Counted from the first letter of the stretch, positions 24,699 to 34,941 are shown. The stretch: 64,000 bases of DNA from Hyphomicrobiales bacterium (GCA_900470805.1 UCCA01000006.1:1-64000); one strand, 5' to 3'. Made by a program: numbers and translations. The notes: generated by a model from the letters alone, not told the origin.

Positions 24699-25148
24699 AT
24701 GTTTCATTTCAGCAGCGCATCGCTTGCCGCCCTTTCAAAATGCCATCCGCACCTGCAGGCGATCGCCCAGGCGGCCATCCGCAAGATTGACTTCAAGGTG
24801 CTCGATTCCAGCCGCGGACGCGATGCGCAGGAGCGTGCGTTCAACGGTGGATTTTCCAAGGTCCACTTCGGGGATTCGGCCCATAATTACCTGCCGGCGA
24901 TCGCGTTCGACCTGTTTCCCGCGCCCTACGACTGGGACAACAAGCAGGCATTCATCAAGCTGTCGAAAGTGGTCCTGGCGCTGCCTGAAGAACTCGGCCT
25001 CCTCGGGCTGGACGACAAGCCGCTGAAGCTGCGGTGGGGCGGCGATTGGGACATGAACGGCGACGTCAGGGATGGATGGGACATGCCGCATTTCGAGCTG
25101 CATCCCTGGCGGAAATGGTCGAAAAAGTCGAAGCTCTACGAAGACTGA
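24699..25148 (+). CDS. M15-family peptidase (endolysin-like L-alanyl-D-glutamate or D,D-peptidase)
   Basis: A 149-residue single-domain zinc peptidase of the M15C type. The metal site is visible: His and Asp in SAHNYLPAIAFDLFP (His-x6-Asp style) and the last His in MPHFELHPW. Homologues include phage endolysins. This one has no signal peptide, holin partner or other phage gene nearby. GGGAGG upstream fixes the ATG at 24699. It may be a domesticated lysin or a cell-wall recycling enzyme. Confidence 0.8.
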   Translation: MFHFSSASLAALSKCHPHLQAIAQAAIRKIDFKVLDSSRGRDAQERAFNGGFSKVHFGDSAHNYLPAIAFDLFPAPYDWDNKQAFIKLSKVVLALPEELGLLGLDDKPLKLRWGGDWDMNGDVRDGWDMPHFELHPWRKWSKKSKLYED

Positions 25149-25249
25149 CGATTGCGCTGATCGCGGACATAAGTTCGTCACGAACTTCCGCGCAACAAGC
25201 GACGCTCGGCCCGCCCGAGCGCAGGCGACGAGACCAAGCAGGTAAAGCC

Positions 25250-25278
25250 TTGACGACCGACCAACTAGTCGGTAGATA
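25250..25278 (+). promoter_or_regulatory. Promoter and operator of the TetR gene
   Basis: TTGACG (-35) and TAGATA (-10) are 17 bases apart. The spacer is filled by the imperfect palindrome ACCGACCAACTAGTCGGT (25256-25273). The expected transcription start falls at or one base before the ATG at 25286, so the message may be leaderless. Autorepression by TetR binding is the natural reading. Confidence 0.75.
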
Positions 25279-25285
25279 TCCTGAT

Positions 25286-25861
25286 ATGGCAACCGATACC
25301 TACACTCGCATCCTCGACAGCGCCCAGTCGCTGATCGTCACTCGCGGCTACAACGCCTTCAGCTACGCGGATATCTCCGCCGAGGTCGGCGTCGGCAAGG
25401 CGACGATCCATCATCATTTTCCCGGCAAGGCCGATCTGGTGGTCGCGGTGATCGCCCGGTACCGGCAGGCGGCCGCGGAGGGGATGGGCGCGATGGCGGC
25501 GCAGGAGCCGCGGGCGGACAAGCGGCTGCAGGGTTATGTCGGCTTCTGGGCGCAGTGCATCGCCACCAATCATTCGCCGTTCTGCATCGCCGCGCTGCTC
25601 GCCGCCGAGCTTCCAAGCCTGCCACCCGAGGTCGCGGCCGAAGTGAAGGCGCATTTCGACGAACTGATCGGGCGGCTGGCCAGCTTCATCGACGAGGGGC
25701 TGCGGACGGGGGCGCTGACGGGCACAGACAGCGCCGAGACCAGCGCCCGGATCCTGGTCGCCAGCGTGCATGGCGCCATGCTTGCGGCGCGGGTGGCGGG
25801 CGGCGATGCGCAACTGTTTTCCAGCATCACACAGCCGGCGTTGAAGAGACTGACCGGCTAG
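25286..25861 (+). CDS. TetR-family repressor
   Basis: A 191-residue regulator with an N-terminal HTH (ILDSAQSLIVTRGYNAFSYA, DISAEVGVGKATIHHHFPGK) and a C-terminal ligand domain like that of the AcrR/YcdC group. No Shine-Dalgarno precedes the ATG, matching the predicted leaderless message. Two copies of its likely operator (ACCGAC-N6-GTCGGT type) flank the gene, one in its own promoter and one before the downstream membrane protein. It probably represses both. Confidence 0.92.
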   Translation: MATDTYTRILDSAQSLIVTRGYNAFSYADISAEVGVGKATIHHHFPGKADLVVAVIARYRQAAAEGMGAMAAQEPRADKRLQGYVGFWAQCIATNHSPFCIAALLAAELPSLPPEVAAEVKAHFDELIGRLASFIDEGLRTGALTGTDSAETSARILVASVHGAMLAARVAGGDAQLFSSITQPALKRLTG

Positions 25862-25902
25862 TTCGGCAAGTGCCGCATCCGCTACTTTTTGCTCAGATAA
25901 CC

Positions 25903-25918
25903 GACCGACTAGTCGGTC
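25903..25918. promoter_or_regulatory. Second TetR operator
   Basis: GACCGACTAGTCGGTC is a perfect 16-base palindrome matching the core of the operator in the TetR promoter. It lies 18 bases before the start of the next gene. Confidence 0.75.
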
Positions 25919-25936
25919 AATATTCAGGAGATGATC

Positions 25937-26443
25937 ATGCCCAATCCGCTTTCCCTGCTTGGTGAGATCCATACCGTCATCAGCATCATTCCCGCCGTCG
26001 CCGGGCTTTACAGTTTTGCGAAATACCGGTCGATCCGCCCGGAGACAAACGCAGGCAAGATCTATCTCGCCTCGCTGGCGCTGTCGGCGATCAGTGCGTT
26101 CGGCCTGTCGTCCACCGGCGGCTTCAATCCCGGCCACGCGTTGGCGATCGTGGTGCTTCTGGTCTCGGGTATCTGTCTTCTTCTGCCGCGCTTGCGCTTT
26201 CTTGGCCGGCTGATGCCCTATCTGCGCAATCTTGGCCTTTCATTCACCTACTTCCTGCTGTGGGTGCCCGGAATCAACGAGACGCTGTCGCGCCTGCCGC
26301 CGTCACACCCGATCGGCAACGGTCCGGATTCACCGCCGGTGCAGACGGCGTTGCTGATCTGGGTCGTGCTGTTTGCGGTGGGCAGCCTCTGCCAGGCATG
26401 GATCGTCTCGCGCCGACAGGCGACGCGGCGGATCGCGGCCTGA
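25937..26443 (+). CDS. Inner-membrane protein under TetR control
   Basis: A 168-residue protein with about four membrane helices (around 8-25, 44-62, 67-85 and 138-157) and no family I recognise with certainty. CAGGAG is six bases before the ATG at 25937; an ATG two codons earlier is also possible. The TetR operator at 25903-25918 places it in that regulon. The cue is probably a small hydrophobic compound, but that is inference. Confidence 0.75.
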   Translation: MPNPLSLLGEIHTVISIIPAVAGLYSFAKYRSIRPETNAGKIYLASLALSAISAFGLSSTGGFNPGHALAIVVLLVSGICLLLPRLRFLGRLMPYLRNLGLSFTYFLLWVPGINETLSRLPPSHPIGNGPDSPPVQTALLIWVVLFAVGSLCQAWIVSRRQATRRIAA

Positions 26444-26447
26444 GCGA

Positions 26448-26795
26448 TCAGGCGTCCCGGCCGAAATAGACCTCGACCGAGGCCAGCCTGTCGCCCTCGA
26501 AGCGGAGCGCTTCCATATTGCGGAACGCTCCGCCATCGCGCTTGACGGCGCGATATCGGACGACCGCCTCGTCGCCCGCGATGCCGAGATACTCGATCTC
26601 CATCGCCGTGAATGGCGGCGGCTCCGGCCAGCAGCGGCGGAAATAGGTCTCGCGGTCGATATGGTCGTCACGCGGACTGGAAAAGGTGAAATCCGCCGTG
26701 AGCATGGTGCCGACGATATCCTTGCGTCCGTCGACATAGGCCGCATAGAGCGCGCGGACCATTTCCGAGCGTTGGCTTTCGATGCCGTGTGTCAT
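26448..26795 (-). CDS. SnoaL/NTF2-like protein
   Basis: A 115-residue single-domain protein with the SnoaL-like fold pattern: an N-terminal helix (EMVRALYAAYVDGRKDIVGT), then ADFTFSSPRDDHIDRETYFRRC and closing strands ending in ASVEVYFGRDA. Such domains serve as small enzymes or ligand binders. GGAGGAG precedes the ATG. It converges on the preceding membrane protein with a 4-bp gap. Confidence 0.8.
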   Translation of the reverse strand: MTHGIESQRSEMVRALYAAYVDGRKDIVGTMLTADFTFSSPRDDHIDRETYFRRCWPEPPPFTAMEIEYLGIAGDEAVVRYRAVKRDGGAFRNMEALRFEGDRLASVEVYFGRDA

Positions 26796-27101
26796 CGCGT
26801 TGCTCCTCCCTCACCGCGACTGATGATCGCCGATGAACACGGCGTCATTACGTCGCCGCCATTATGCAAAAAACCGCCAGCCCAAGTCGAAAACCCACAC
26901 GAAGAGAACCGGATCGGCCCGCAGACGGCCTTGATGGCATCTCCGTCGCGGGTCTATACCGGCGGTTGCCCGACCCGGGAGCCATCCGCGCCTTCGCCCT
27001 CTCTCTCGTGGAGTTGTCAACGCCGGCACCCGGTCAGATGTCGTCGCCGTGGCCATCCCGGTCGGACGCGGCATCGCGGACGACCATGCGAAGGCTCCGA
27101 C
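26796..27101. other. Intergenic region with no supported gene
   Basis: A divergent intergenic region of about 300 bases. I see no convincing promoter, palindrome or small ORF with a ribosome site. Open frames here look like extensions of the next gene without conserved sequence. Confidence 0.5.
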
Positions 27102-28340
27102 ATGACGACCGATACCGAAGCGAAAGCGGCAGCTGCCGAACCCGGCTCCATCCACTGGAAGCGCAACCTTGCGGTTTCGCTGGTCGGCTCGTTCACGACG
27201 ATCGTGGCGATGACGCTGCTTCTTCCGTTCCTGCCACTTTATGTCGAGGAACTCGGCGTCAGCGACCACGCGGCCATCGTGCAATGGTCGGGGATCGCCT
27301 ATGGCGCCACCTTCTTCGCGGCCGCCTTCGTGGCGCCGCTCTGGGGGCGGCTCGGCGACATCTATGGACGCAAGCTGATGCTGGTGCGCGCCAGCCTTGG
27401 CATGACCGTTGCGATCTCGCTGATGGGCATGGCCGGCGATGTCTGGCAGCTGGTGGCGCTGAGGCTGTTCGTCGGCCTGGCTGGCGGCTACTCCTCCGGC
27501 TCCATGGTGCTTGTCGCCACGCAGACGCCGAAAGATCGTTCGGCCTGGGCGCTGGGGACGTTGGCATCGGGGATCATGGCCGGCAATCTGGTCGGGCCGC
27601 TGATCGGCGGCGCGCTGCCGCCGTTGATCGGCATTCGCGGCACGTTTCTGGCCGCCGGCGCGATGATCTTCCTGGCATTTCTGGCCACCCTGTTCCTGAT
27701 CAAGGAAGAAAAGTCCCCTGCCCGCAAGCAGGCGGCGAAGGCAAGCGGCGGTTGGGCGTCGATATCAGACAAGCGACCTGTTATCGCCATGCTGTTCACC
27801 GGCATGCTTTTGATGTTTGCTAACATGTCGATCGAGCCGATCATCACCGTCTATGTGGCGCAGCTGGTGTCCGACGCCGGCAAGGTGACGATGATCTCGG
27901 GCGTGGTGATGTCGGCGGCGGCACTGGGCAGCATCCTGTCGGCCTCGCGGCTGGGGAAGCTGGCGGACCGTATCGGCCACTGGCCGGTGATCGCAGGCGC
28001 GCTTGGCGTCGCCGGCCTGCTGCTGATCCCGCAGGCCTTCGTCACCAGTTCGTGGCAGCTGATCGTGCTGCGCTTTTTGATGGGCGTGGCGCTGGGCGGG
28101 CTGCTGCCGTGCATCTCGTCGGTGATCCGCCACAGCGTCCCCGACAGCGCCGCCGGCGGCATCCTCGGCCTGTCGGTGTCGTCGCAATATGTCGGCCAGG
28201 TGGCGGGCCCGCTGCTCGGCGGCTTCGTCGGCGGCCATATCGGCATGCGGGCGGTGTTTCTTGGCACCTGCGTGCTGCTGCTCGCCGGGGCGGCGTATTC
28301 GTGGATGGTGCGGCCGCGGGAGGACCTGCCGGGAAAGTGA
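27102..28340 (+). CDS. MFS transporter (DHA1 multidrug efflux type)
   Basis: A 412-residue membrane protein with 12 predicted helices. APLWGRLGDIYGRKLMLVRA is a clear MFS motif A, and ASGIMAGNLVGPLIGGALPP is motif C of antiporters. The second half repeats motif A as RLGKLADRIGHWPVIAG. It should export drugs using the proton gradient. I chose the ATG at 27102, with AAGG seven bases upstream and conserved sequence starting soon after. No regulator adjoins. Confidence 0.9.
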   Translation: MTTDTEAKAAAAEPGSIHWKRNLAVSLVGSFTTIVAMTLLLPFLPLYVEELGVSDHAAIVQWSGIAYGATFFAAAFVAPLWGRLGDIYGRKLMLVRASLGMTVAISLMGMAGDVWQLVALRLFVGLAGGYSSGSMVLVATQTPKDRSAWALGTLASGIMAGNLVGPLIGGALPPLIGIRGTFLAAGAMIFLAFLATLFLIKEEKSPARKQAAKASGGWASISDKRPVIAMLFTGMLLMFANMSIEPIITVYVAQLVSDAGKVTMISGVVMSAAALGSILSASRLGKLADRIGHWPVIAGALGVAGLLLIPQAFVTSSWQLIVLRFLMGVALGGLLPCISSVIRHSVPDSAAGGILGLSVSSQYVGQVAGPLLGGFVGGHIGMRAVFLGTCVLLLAGAAYSWMVRPREDLPGK

Positions 28341-28489
28341 TGCTCCGGTCGGCAAAAGCATAGTTGCAACGATGCACTCCATCTGAGCTTTGTGAACGAA
28401 ACAACGCCGTGATTTGTACATTGCGATTGAACGCGCGCGTGTCGACCGATACGCAACGTGCAGGAGCACATCGAGCACCGAGGGGTCGA

Positions 28490-29668
28490 GTGGCAGGGAA
28501 AAATACACGGCCGTCGGCCATCGACGACAGGCAATTCGCCGATCAGAAACCAGTTCAAGTCATAGGGCTCGACATACTGCGGTTGATCGCGGCGCTCTCT
28601 GTGGTGATCTACCACTATGCCGATCAGATCTCGGTCGCCGGCTCGGATGCCCACAAGTTTTCTCTGGGCGTCACCGCCTATCCCGAACTGGCTGGCTTTG
28701 CCCAGTTCGGCTGGATGGGTGTGCCTGCCTTCTTCGTCATCTCCGGCTTCGTGATCTCCTTCAGCGCCAGCACCGCAACTCCTGGCTCGTTCGTGGCCGC
28801 TCGTATTCTGCGGCTGGCGCCAGCGGTTTGGATCTGCGCGCCGATCAGCGCGATATGCATCCTTCTCTCGGGCCAGAACGGCCTGATGTCCGTGCTCGGC
28901 CGGCTATTCAACAGCATGGCCTTTTTTCCTTTCGGCTCCCAGATCGATGGCGTTTACTGGACATTGTCGATCGAGGTGTCGTTCTACTTCACGGTCTTCG
29001 TGCTGCTATGCATCGGCCGGTTTTCGTTGTTCTCACGCTATATCTACGTCATTGTTGCTGTCAGCACCGGATACAACGTTCTGATGTCGCTCGGCTTCGA
29101 CCAGATCAACGTGCTCGGAAAATGGACGAAGTTCCTGCTGATCGCGCATGGCTGCGAATTCGCACTCGGCGCCATCGCGTATCGTATTTACAGCGACGGG
29201 TTCAAAACGCATCGAACGCTGTTCCTCACAATAGCGCTCGTTGGAACATATGCGCAGACGACGCCATTTCTGCCAGGTTTGGACCTGTCGGCGCAGACGA
29301 TTATCTGGACTGTGTTCCTGCTTGTTTTTTTCGCCACCATCGCGGCGAACGGGCGTTTGCTGCTTGCCACGACATCGGTATCGCGTCGGCTGGTGCGCGA
29401 GGTTGGAAAAGCGACCTATCCTCTCTACCTGATCCATCAGGTGGTCGGTGCCTACTTCATCTACCTGCTGATTACGGCCGGCCTCGATCGGTATGCGGCG
29501 TTGCTCGCGACCCTTTTCGCCATCTTTCTCCTGACGGCTGTGATTACGCGGCTTGAACCGAAGCTGCGGGATAGGATCCGCCCCCTGCTTGCGGGAATCT
29601 CGGGCCGCCGGAATGTGAGCTCGCAACCCGCTGGCCCATCGTCCGACGTCGTATCGGGCCACGCGTGA
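28490..29668 (+). CDS. Acyltransferase family 3 membrane protein
   Basis: A 392-residue protein with about ten membrane helices, in the O-acetyltransferase (OafA/ExoZ-like) family. GLDILRLIAALSVVIYHYAD holds the early catalytic His, and PAFFVISGFVISFSAS and YWTLSIEVSFYF are family blocks. It probably acetylates or succinylates a surface polysaccharide. The start is uncertain: the GTG at 28490 has GAGGGG just upstream, whereas longer readings add unlikely sequence. It lies 149 bp after the MFS gene on the same strand. Confidence 0.85.
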   Translation: MAGKNTRPSAIDDRQFADQKPVQVIGLDILRLIAALSVVIYHYADQISVAGSDAHKFSLGVTAYPELAGFAQFGWMGVPAFFVISGFVISFSASTATPGSFVAARILRLAPAVWICAPISAICILLSGQNGLMSVLGRLFNSMAFFPFGSQIDGVYWTLSIEVSFYFTVFVLLCIGRFSLFSRYIYVIVAVSTGYNVLMSLGFDQINVLGKWTKFLLIAHGCEFALGAIAYRIYSDGFKTHRTLFLTIALVGTYAQTTPFLPGLDLSAQTIIWTVFLLVFFATIAANGRLLLATTSVSRRLVREVGKATYPLYLIHQVVGAYFIYLLITAGLDRYAALLATLFAIFLLTAVITRLEPKLRDRIRPLLAGISGRRNVSSQPAGPSSDVVSGHA

Positions 29669-29710
29669 AGTGTGGTCGTGCCGAGCATTCGCACCGCTGC
29701 ATCGGTATCG

Positions 29711-29749
29711 AAGTGGTTAGGCCCTCGGCACAAGGCCGAGGGTGACGTC
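29711..29749. repeat. Small palindromic intergenic repeat (type 2), single copy
   Basis: The unit AAGTGGTTAG followed by CCCTCGGCACAAGGCCGAGG and GTGACG matches the units at 45639-45675 and 45739-45777. The centre is a hairpin with arms CCCTCGGC and GCCGAGGG. Confidence 0.65.
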
Positions 29750-29818
29750 GAAAGGGAGGAGGCCTCGGCGGACACGTCGAGCCGATGACACGAACCTGTC
29801 CACAAACGCGGTCTGTCC

Positions 29819-30745
29819 CTACATCAGCAAATAATCCAACGCCACCGGCAGCGGCGGCAGGTTCTTTTCGCCCATCGCTTCGCGCAAGTTGATCTCCACC
29901 GTCTCGGCGATCGCCTCGATCGGCAGGGCGTTGGGCTGTTTGCCGAAGGGCGCTTCCAGTTCGTCGCCGAGCGCGTCGAGGCCGAAGAAGGTGTAGGCGA
30001 CCAAGGCGGTGGCGCAGGGCATGAACCAGCCGAGCACGTCGTCGAAGCCGAACGGCAGGAGAAGACAGAAGAGGTGCGCAGTCCGGTGCAGCAGCAGCGT
30101 GTAGCCGAAGGGGACCGGGGTCCAGCGGATGCGTTCGCACGAGGCCTGGGCCAGCGTCAGATCGGCAAGCGTGCGGTCGAGCATCTGGTAGTTGATGTCG
30201 GTGATCATGCCCTTCGCACGCAGATTGGCGAGCTCGCGGGCGATTTCCAGCGACAGTGCCTCTGGCGGATTGCGGCTTTCGCGGTAAAGCGCCTTGATAT
30301 CCTCCGACAGCAGCCGCTCGACCTTGTCGCGGCTGATGCCTGAGCGCAGATGCGGTACCAGCGACTGGACGAAAGCGATCACCAGCGTCAGTACGCGCCG
30401 ACGCGCCGCAACGCCCTCCTCTCCGGCGGTGCTTTCGAGAATCAGCGTCTGCCGGGCGAAGTGGCGGGCGGAGAAGACGATCACGCCCCATTGCCGGCGG
30501 GCCTCCCACCAGCGGTCGTAGCACGCGTTGTTGCGAAAGCCGAGAAAGATGGAGAGCGCGATGCCGAGCAGCGCGAAAGGCGCGCCGCTGAAAACCGGAA
30601 GCATGCCGGGCCAAAACTTGTGGCACAGCACCACAAGCGACGACAGGACGGCAGTGAGGATGATCTGCGGCAGCACCCGCTTGATGATCGAACCACGGAC
30701 GATAAAGAAGAGACGGAGAAGGGTTGGACGGGGGCGCACGATCAT
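29819..30745 (-). CDS. Bestrophin-family anion channel
   Basis: A 308-residue protein of the bacterial bestrophin family (formerly UPF0187). Helices lie near 20-45, 48-66, 210-230 and 236-255. The block FRNNACYDRWWEARRQWG is diagnostic, as is the end YTFFGLDALGDELEAPFGKQPNALP. Bacterial members form pentameric channels for anions, and in some cases for cations such as Na+. The gene is single and faces the terminator of ilvE. Confidence 0.92.
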   Translation of the reverse strand: MIVRPRPTLLRLFFIVRGSIIKRVLPQIILTAVLSSLVVLCHKFWPGMLPVFSGAPFALLGIALSIFLGFRNNACYDRWWEARRQWGVIVFSARHFARQTLILESTAGEEGVAARRRVLTLVIAFVQSLVPHLRSGISRDKVERLLSEDIKALYRESRNPPEALSLEIARELANLRAKGMITDINYQMLDRTLADLTLAQASCERIRWTPVPFGYTLLLHRTAHLFCLLLPFGFDDVLGWFMPCATALVAYTFFGLDALGDELEAPFGKQPNALPIEAIAETVEINLREAMGEKNLPPLPVALDYLLM

Positions 30746-30809
30746 GACGCGGGCATTTCACTTTTTCGAAGGTTGGGGGAAACGGCGGTTTCTCCTCCCG
30801 CCCAAGAAA

Positions 30810-30832
30810 ATGGCCGCGACAAGCGCGGCCAT
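30810..30832 (-). terminator. Intrinsic terminator of ilvE
   Basis: ATGGCCGCG and CGCGGCCAT form a 9-bp stem with a 5-base loop. On the minus strand it is followed by TTTTCTT, 33 bases after the ilvE stop. Confidence 0.8.
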
Positions 30833-30864
30833 CATTCCTGACTTAGGTCAATTGCTATAGCAGA

Positions 30865-31752
30865 TCAGCTGTCGCTGGCACTGCGACCAAATGCCCAGTC
30901 CATGTAGATATCAAGCGCCTTGCGGGTGACAGGGCCTTCCTGGAAATCGCGACCGTCGAGACGGCTGACGCCGACGACCTTGGAATAGTTGCCCGAGGTG
31001 AAAATCTCGTCAGCAGCCATGAAATCGTCCACCGAGAGCGTTTCCTCTCGAACGTCGAAACCGGCCTGGCGCAGCAGGCCGATGACGCGGGCGCGGGTGA
31101 TGCCGGCGAGGAAGGTGCGGTTTGGCACCGGTGTCTTCACCACGCCATCCTTGACCAGAAAGACGTTGGAGGATGCTGTTTCGGCGACGTTGCCGTTCAT
31201 GTCGCGCATCAAGGCATTGTCGAAGCCGCGGCCGCGGGCTTCGGCGATGGCGCGACCGCTGTTCGGATAGAGCGAGCCGGCCTTGGCATCGGTCATCGCG
31301 CTTTCCGGCGACGGGCGGCGGAAGGGCGAGACGGTGAGCGAGTTCGGCGCGGCATTGCCGAGCGGGGCCTCGAACAGGCAGAGCGCGAAGCGGGTCGATT
31401 CCGCATCGACGCTGACGACGCTGCCGGCCGAGCCATGCTCGCCCCAATACATCGGCTTGATGTAGAGCGGCGTCTTGCCGTCGAACTTCTTGATGCCTTC
31501 CCAGGCGAGCGCCTCGATCTCCTCAGGCGTCTTGACCGGCTTCAGGCCCATGTTGACGGCGGAGCGGTTGATGCGCTGGCAATGCTGGTCGAGATCCGGC
31601 GCGATGCCATCGAACCAGCGTGCGCCGTCAAATACCGTCGAGGCCAGCCACATCGCATGTGAGGTCGGCCCGATCAGCGGCGGGTTGCCGGTGAGCCACT
31701 CTCCCTCGACATAGGTCCAGGTGCTGGAACGGGGCGATGTATCGACGGCCAT
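30865..31752 (-). CDS. ilvE: Branched-chain amino acid aminotransferase (fold IV)
   Basis: A 295-residue PLP enzyme of aminotransferase class IV. The PLP Lys is in TDAKAGSLYPNSGRAI, and the class motif follows as NVAETASSNVFLVKDG. GITRARVIGLLRQAGFDVRE is another family block. It interconverts Leu, Ile and Val with their keto acids in the cytosol. D-amino-acid aminotransferase is the main alternative, but the N-terminal WTYVEGEWLTGNPPLIGPTS fits rhizobial IlvE. GGAG precedes the ATG. The gene is monocistronic. Confidence 0.88.
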   Translation of the reverse strand: MAVDTSPRSSTWTYVEGEWLTGNPPLIGPTSHAMWLASTVFDGARWFDGIAPDLDQHCQRINRSAVNMGLKPVKTPEEIEALAWEGIKKFDGKTPLYIKPMYWGEHGSAGSVVSVDAESTRFALCLFEAPLGNAAPNSLTVSPFRRPSPESAMTDAKAGSLYPNSGRAIAEARGRGFDNALMRDMNGNVAETASSNVFLVKDGVVKTPVPNRTFLAGITRARVIGLLRQAGFDVREETLSVDDFMAADEIFTSGNYSKVVGVSRLDGRDFQEGPVTRKALDIYMDWAFGRSASDS

Positions 31753-32015
31753 GAGACTCTCCTTCTGAATTGCGAGGAGACAAAACCTCGTGAGATGAGC
31801 GGGTCAAGCGGAAATATGCTTGCGAAAAGGCTAAGCAAGAAAACTGTGCGGGAACAGGCCTGCAGGAAAGATTCATGCGCGCGCATTTAACGCCGGGAGA
31901 TGGGTCCATCACCGAAAATCATCGGTGACCTGCTTTCGCTTGACCGGCGGCGCATGGCATACAGTCACCAACTCGGCGCTGTTCGAACGCGCGACGCAAG
32001 CAGGAGTAAACAGCG

Positions 32016-33056
<1,041 letters not shown>

Positions 33057-33165
33057 CCGTGTGGCGCGCAACCGGCCTCAACCCAGGCGTGCCGCCCGGT
33101 TGGTTGCAATCATTGGTTTAAACTTGATACTTCCCTCAACCGGATAGGCCGGCATGGAGGGGAGC

Positions 33166-34218
33166 ATGGCAAGACGTTTCATTCTTTCGATCGACGGCGG
33201 CGGCATTCGCGGCATCATCCCGGCAATGGTTCTGGTCGATCTGGCCAAGCGGCTGAAGGGGATGCCGCTGCACGAGGCGTTCGACATGATCGCCGGGACA
33301 TCGACGGGCGGGATCATCGCCGCGGGGCTGACCTGCCCGGCTCCCGACGATGCCAAGACGGCAGCCTGCACGCCGGAGGATCTGGTGAAGCTCTACGTCG
33401 ACGAAGGTGACGAGATCTTCGACAATTCGACTTTTCTCGGAATTCCCGAAAGCTGGGGAATTTCCCGTCCGCGTTATCGACCCGATGCCCTTGAGAAGAA
33501 ATTGAAGAGGATACTCGGTTCCAAGACCTTGGATGCAGGCCTCTCGAAAGTCCTGATCACGGCGTATGACATTCAGCGCCGCGCCGCACTTTTCATGACG
33601 AACGCGGATAAGGAAAACAGCAACTTCCGCTTCTGGGAAGCCGCACGCGCCAGTTCGGCGGCGCCCACCTATTTTCCACCGGCATTGATCGAGCGCGTGG
33701 GCGAAAAGAAAGAAGATGAGCGCTTCCTGCCGCTGATCGATGGCGGCGTCTTCGCGAACGATCCCATTCTCGCCGCCTATGTCGAGGCGCGCAAGCAACC
33801 GTGGGCAGCCGACGATCTCACTTTTCTGTCGCTTGGAACAGGCCAGCAAAACCGGCCGGTAGATTACCAGGAAGCCAAGAACTGGGGTGCTGCCGGCTGG
33901 GTGCTTCCCTCGCACGACACACCCATCGTCTCGATCCTGATGCAGGGACAGGCAAGCACCGCCTCCTATCAGGCCAACAAGCTGCTCAATCCGCCCGGGA
34001 CGAAGATCGATTACTCCTCCGTCGTCACCAACGACAATGCCAAGTCACTCAATTATTTCCGTCTGGACCGTCAGTTGACAATCGCGGAGAACGACGCACT
34101 CGACGACGCATCGAGTGACAATATCAAAGCGCTGAAGGCGATTGCCACATCGGTCATCACCGACAACACCAAGGCGCTGGACGAAGTCGCGCGCCGGATT
34201 CTCGAAACCAAGAAGTAA
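33166..34218 (+). CDS. Patatin-like phospholipase
   Basis: A 350-residue cytosolic lipid hydrolase. It has the oxyanion loop DGGGIRG (10-16), nucleophile Ser46 in GTSTGG, and the dyad Asp in LIDGGVFAND. It resembles the CapV branch, which acts as a membrane-degrading effector in CBASS phage defence. No cyclase, E1/E2 or JAB partner is present here, so a housekeeping lipase role is as likely. GGAGGGGAG covers both possible starts (33154 and 33166). Confidence 0.88.
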   Translation: MARRFILSIDGGGIRGIIPAMVLVDLAKRLKGMPLHEAFDMIAGTSTGGIIAAGLTCPAPDDAKTAACTPEDLVKLYVDEGDEIFDNSTFLGIPESWGISRPRYRPDALEKKLKRILGSKTLDAGLSKVLITAYDIQRRAALFMTNADKENSNFRFWEAARASSAAPTYFPPALIERVGEKKEDERFLPLIDGGVFANDPILAAYVEARKQPWAADDLTFLSLGTGQQNRPVDYQEAKNWGAAGWVLPSHDTPIVSILMQGQASTASYQANKLLNPPGTKIDYSSVVTNDNAKSLNYFRLDRQLTIAENDALDDASSDNIKALKAIATSVITDNTKALDEVARRILETKK

Positions 34219-34371
34219 GCAACACAATCTGGTGATCGTTTAGCCGGGAAAAGACCGGAAACCCGGCAGCGATGCAAAAAGACGGTATCAGCAGCCTGTT
34301 TTAGCGGGTTGCAAAGTGGTTTCGAAGGGTTTACCGCGCTCGCCTTCAAATAAGAAAAAAAGCGAGACATC

Positions 34372-34806
34372 ATGTCCAACTCATTTGTAACAACGCATGC
34401 CCAGCCAAGTCCGCAATCCGTCCTGGCGGCGGAAGAGCAGTTCGAGCGCCACGCTCGGCTCGAAGGCACCTGGCTCAACATCTTCGACGTCACGGTGCCC
34501 GCGGGCGGCCGGACGCCACTGCACCGCCACGCCAGCCCCGAGATCTTCCGCATCATCGAGGGCCGTCTGACGATCCGTCGGATGACGAACCAAGGGCTGG
34601 AGCAGTTCGAGGCAACCGCAGGCGATATCGTCCGCATCGATGCGGACCAGGCGCACGGCTATTCCAACCCGGGACCGGAGGACGCCGTGTTCTCGGCGAC
34701 CATCGACAGCGATCTGGCGGAATTTTTCGAAGCCGCCGCCTCGCAGGCGAAAGACCGGGTCAAGGTGGTCGCCAACAGCGACCGCACGACATTCCTGGCA
34801 GCGTAA
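34372..34806 (+). CDS. Cupin-domain protein
   Basis: A 144-residue single cupin. Motif 1 is GGRTPLHRHASPEIFRIIEG, with His-x-His and Glu as metal ligands, and motif 2 is GDIVRIDADQAHGYSNPGPE. It probably binds a divalent metal and a small molecule in the cytosol. The reaction is unknown. It follows the patatin gene by 153 bases on the same strand, and a terminator-like hairpin follows. Confidence 0.85.
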   Translation: MSNSFVTTHAQPSPQSVLAAEEQFERHARLEGTWLNIFDVTVPAGGRTPLHRHASPEIFRIIEGRLTIRRMTNQGLEQFEATAGDIVRIDADQAHGYSNPGPEDAVFSATIDSDLAEFFEAAASQAKDRVKVVANSDRTTFLAA

Positions 34807-34817
34807 ACCGACCATTG

Positions 34818-34846
34818 GCCGTCCGGAATGTCCGGGCGGCTCTTCT
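34818..34846 (+). terminator. Probable terminator of the cupin gene
   Basis: GCCGTCCGGA-ATG-TCCGGGCGGC forms a 10-bp stem with one G-U pair, followed by TCTTCTCGT, 11 bases after the stop. Confidence 0.65.
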
Positions 34847-34941
34847 CGTGCAATTCACGATGACCGCGCGGATCATGAGGATGCAAACGAATTTGCGTAG
34901 CCCCTCTTGCGCTTGCCCCGATTACCCTTCAAAATTGAAGC

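Noticed and set aside
33166..34806. Patatin lipase plus cupin as a CBASS-type defence system
   Set aside because: The lipase resembles CapV, but there is no CD-NTase, E1/E2, JAB or other signalling gene within several kilobases, and the cupin is not a known CBASS part.
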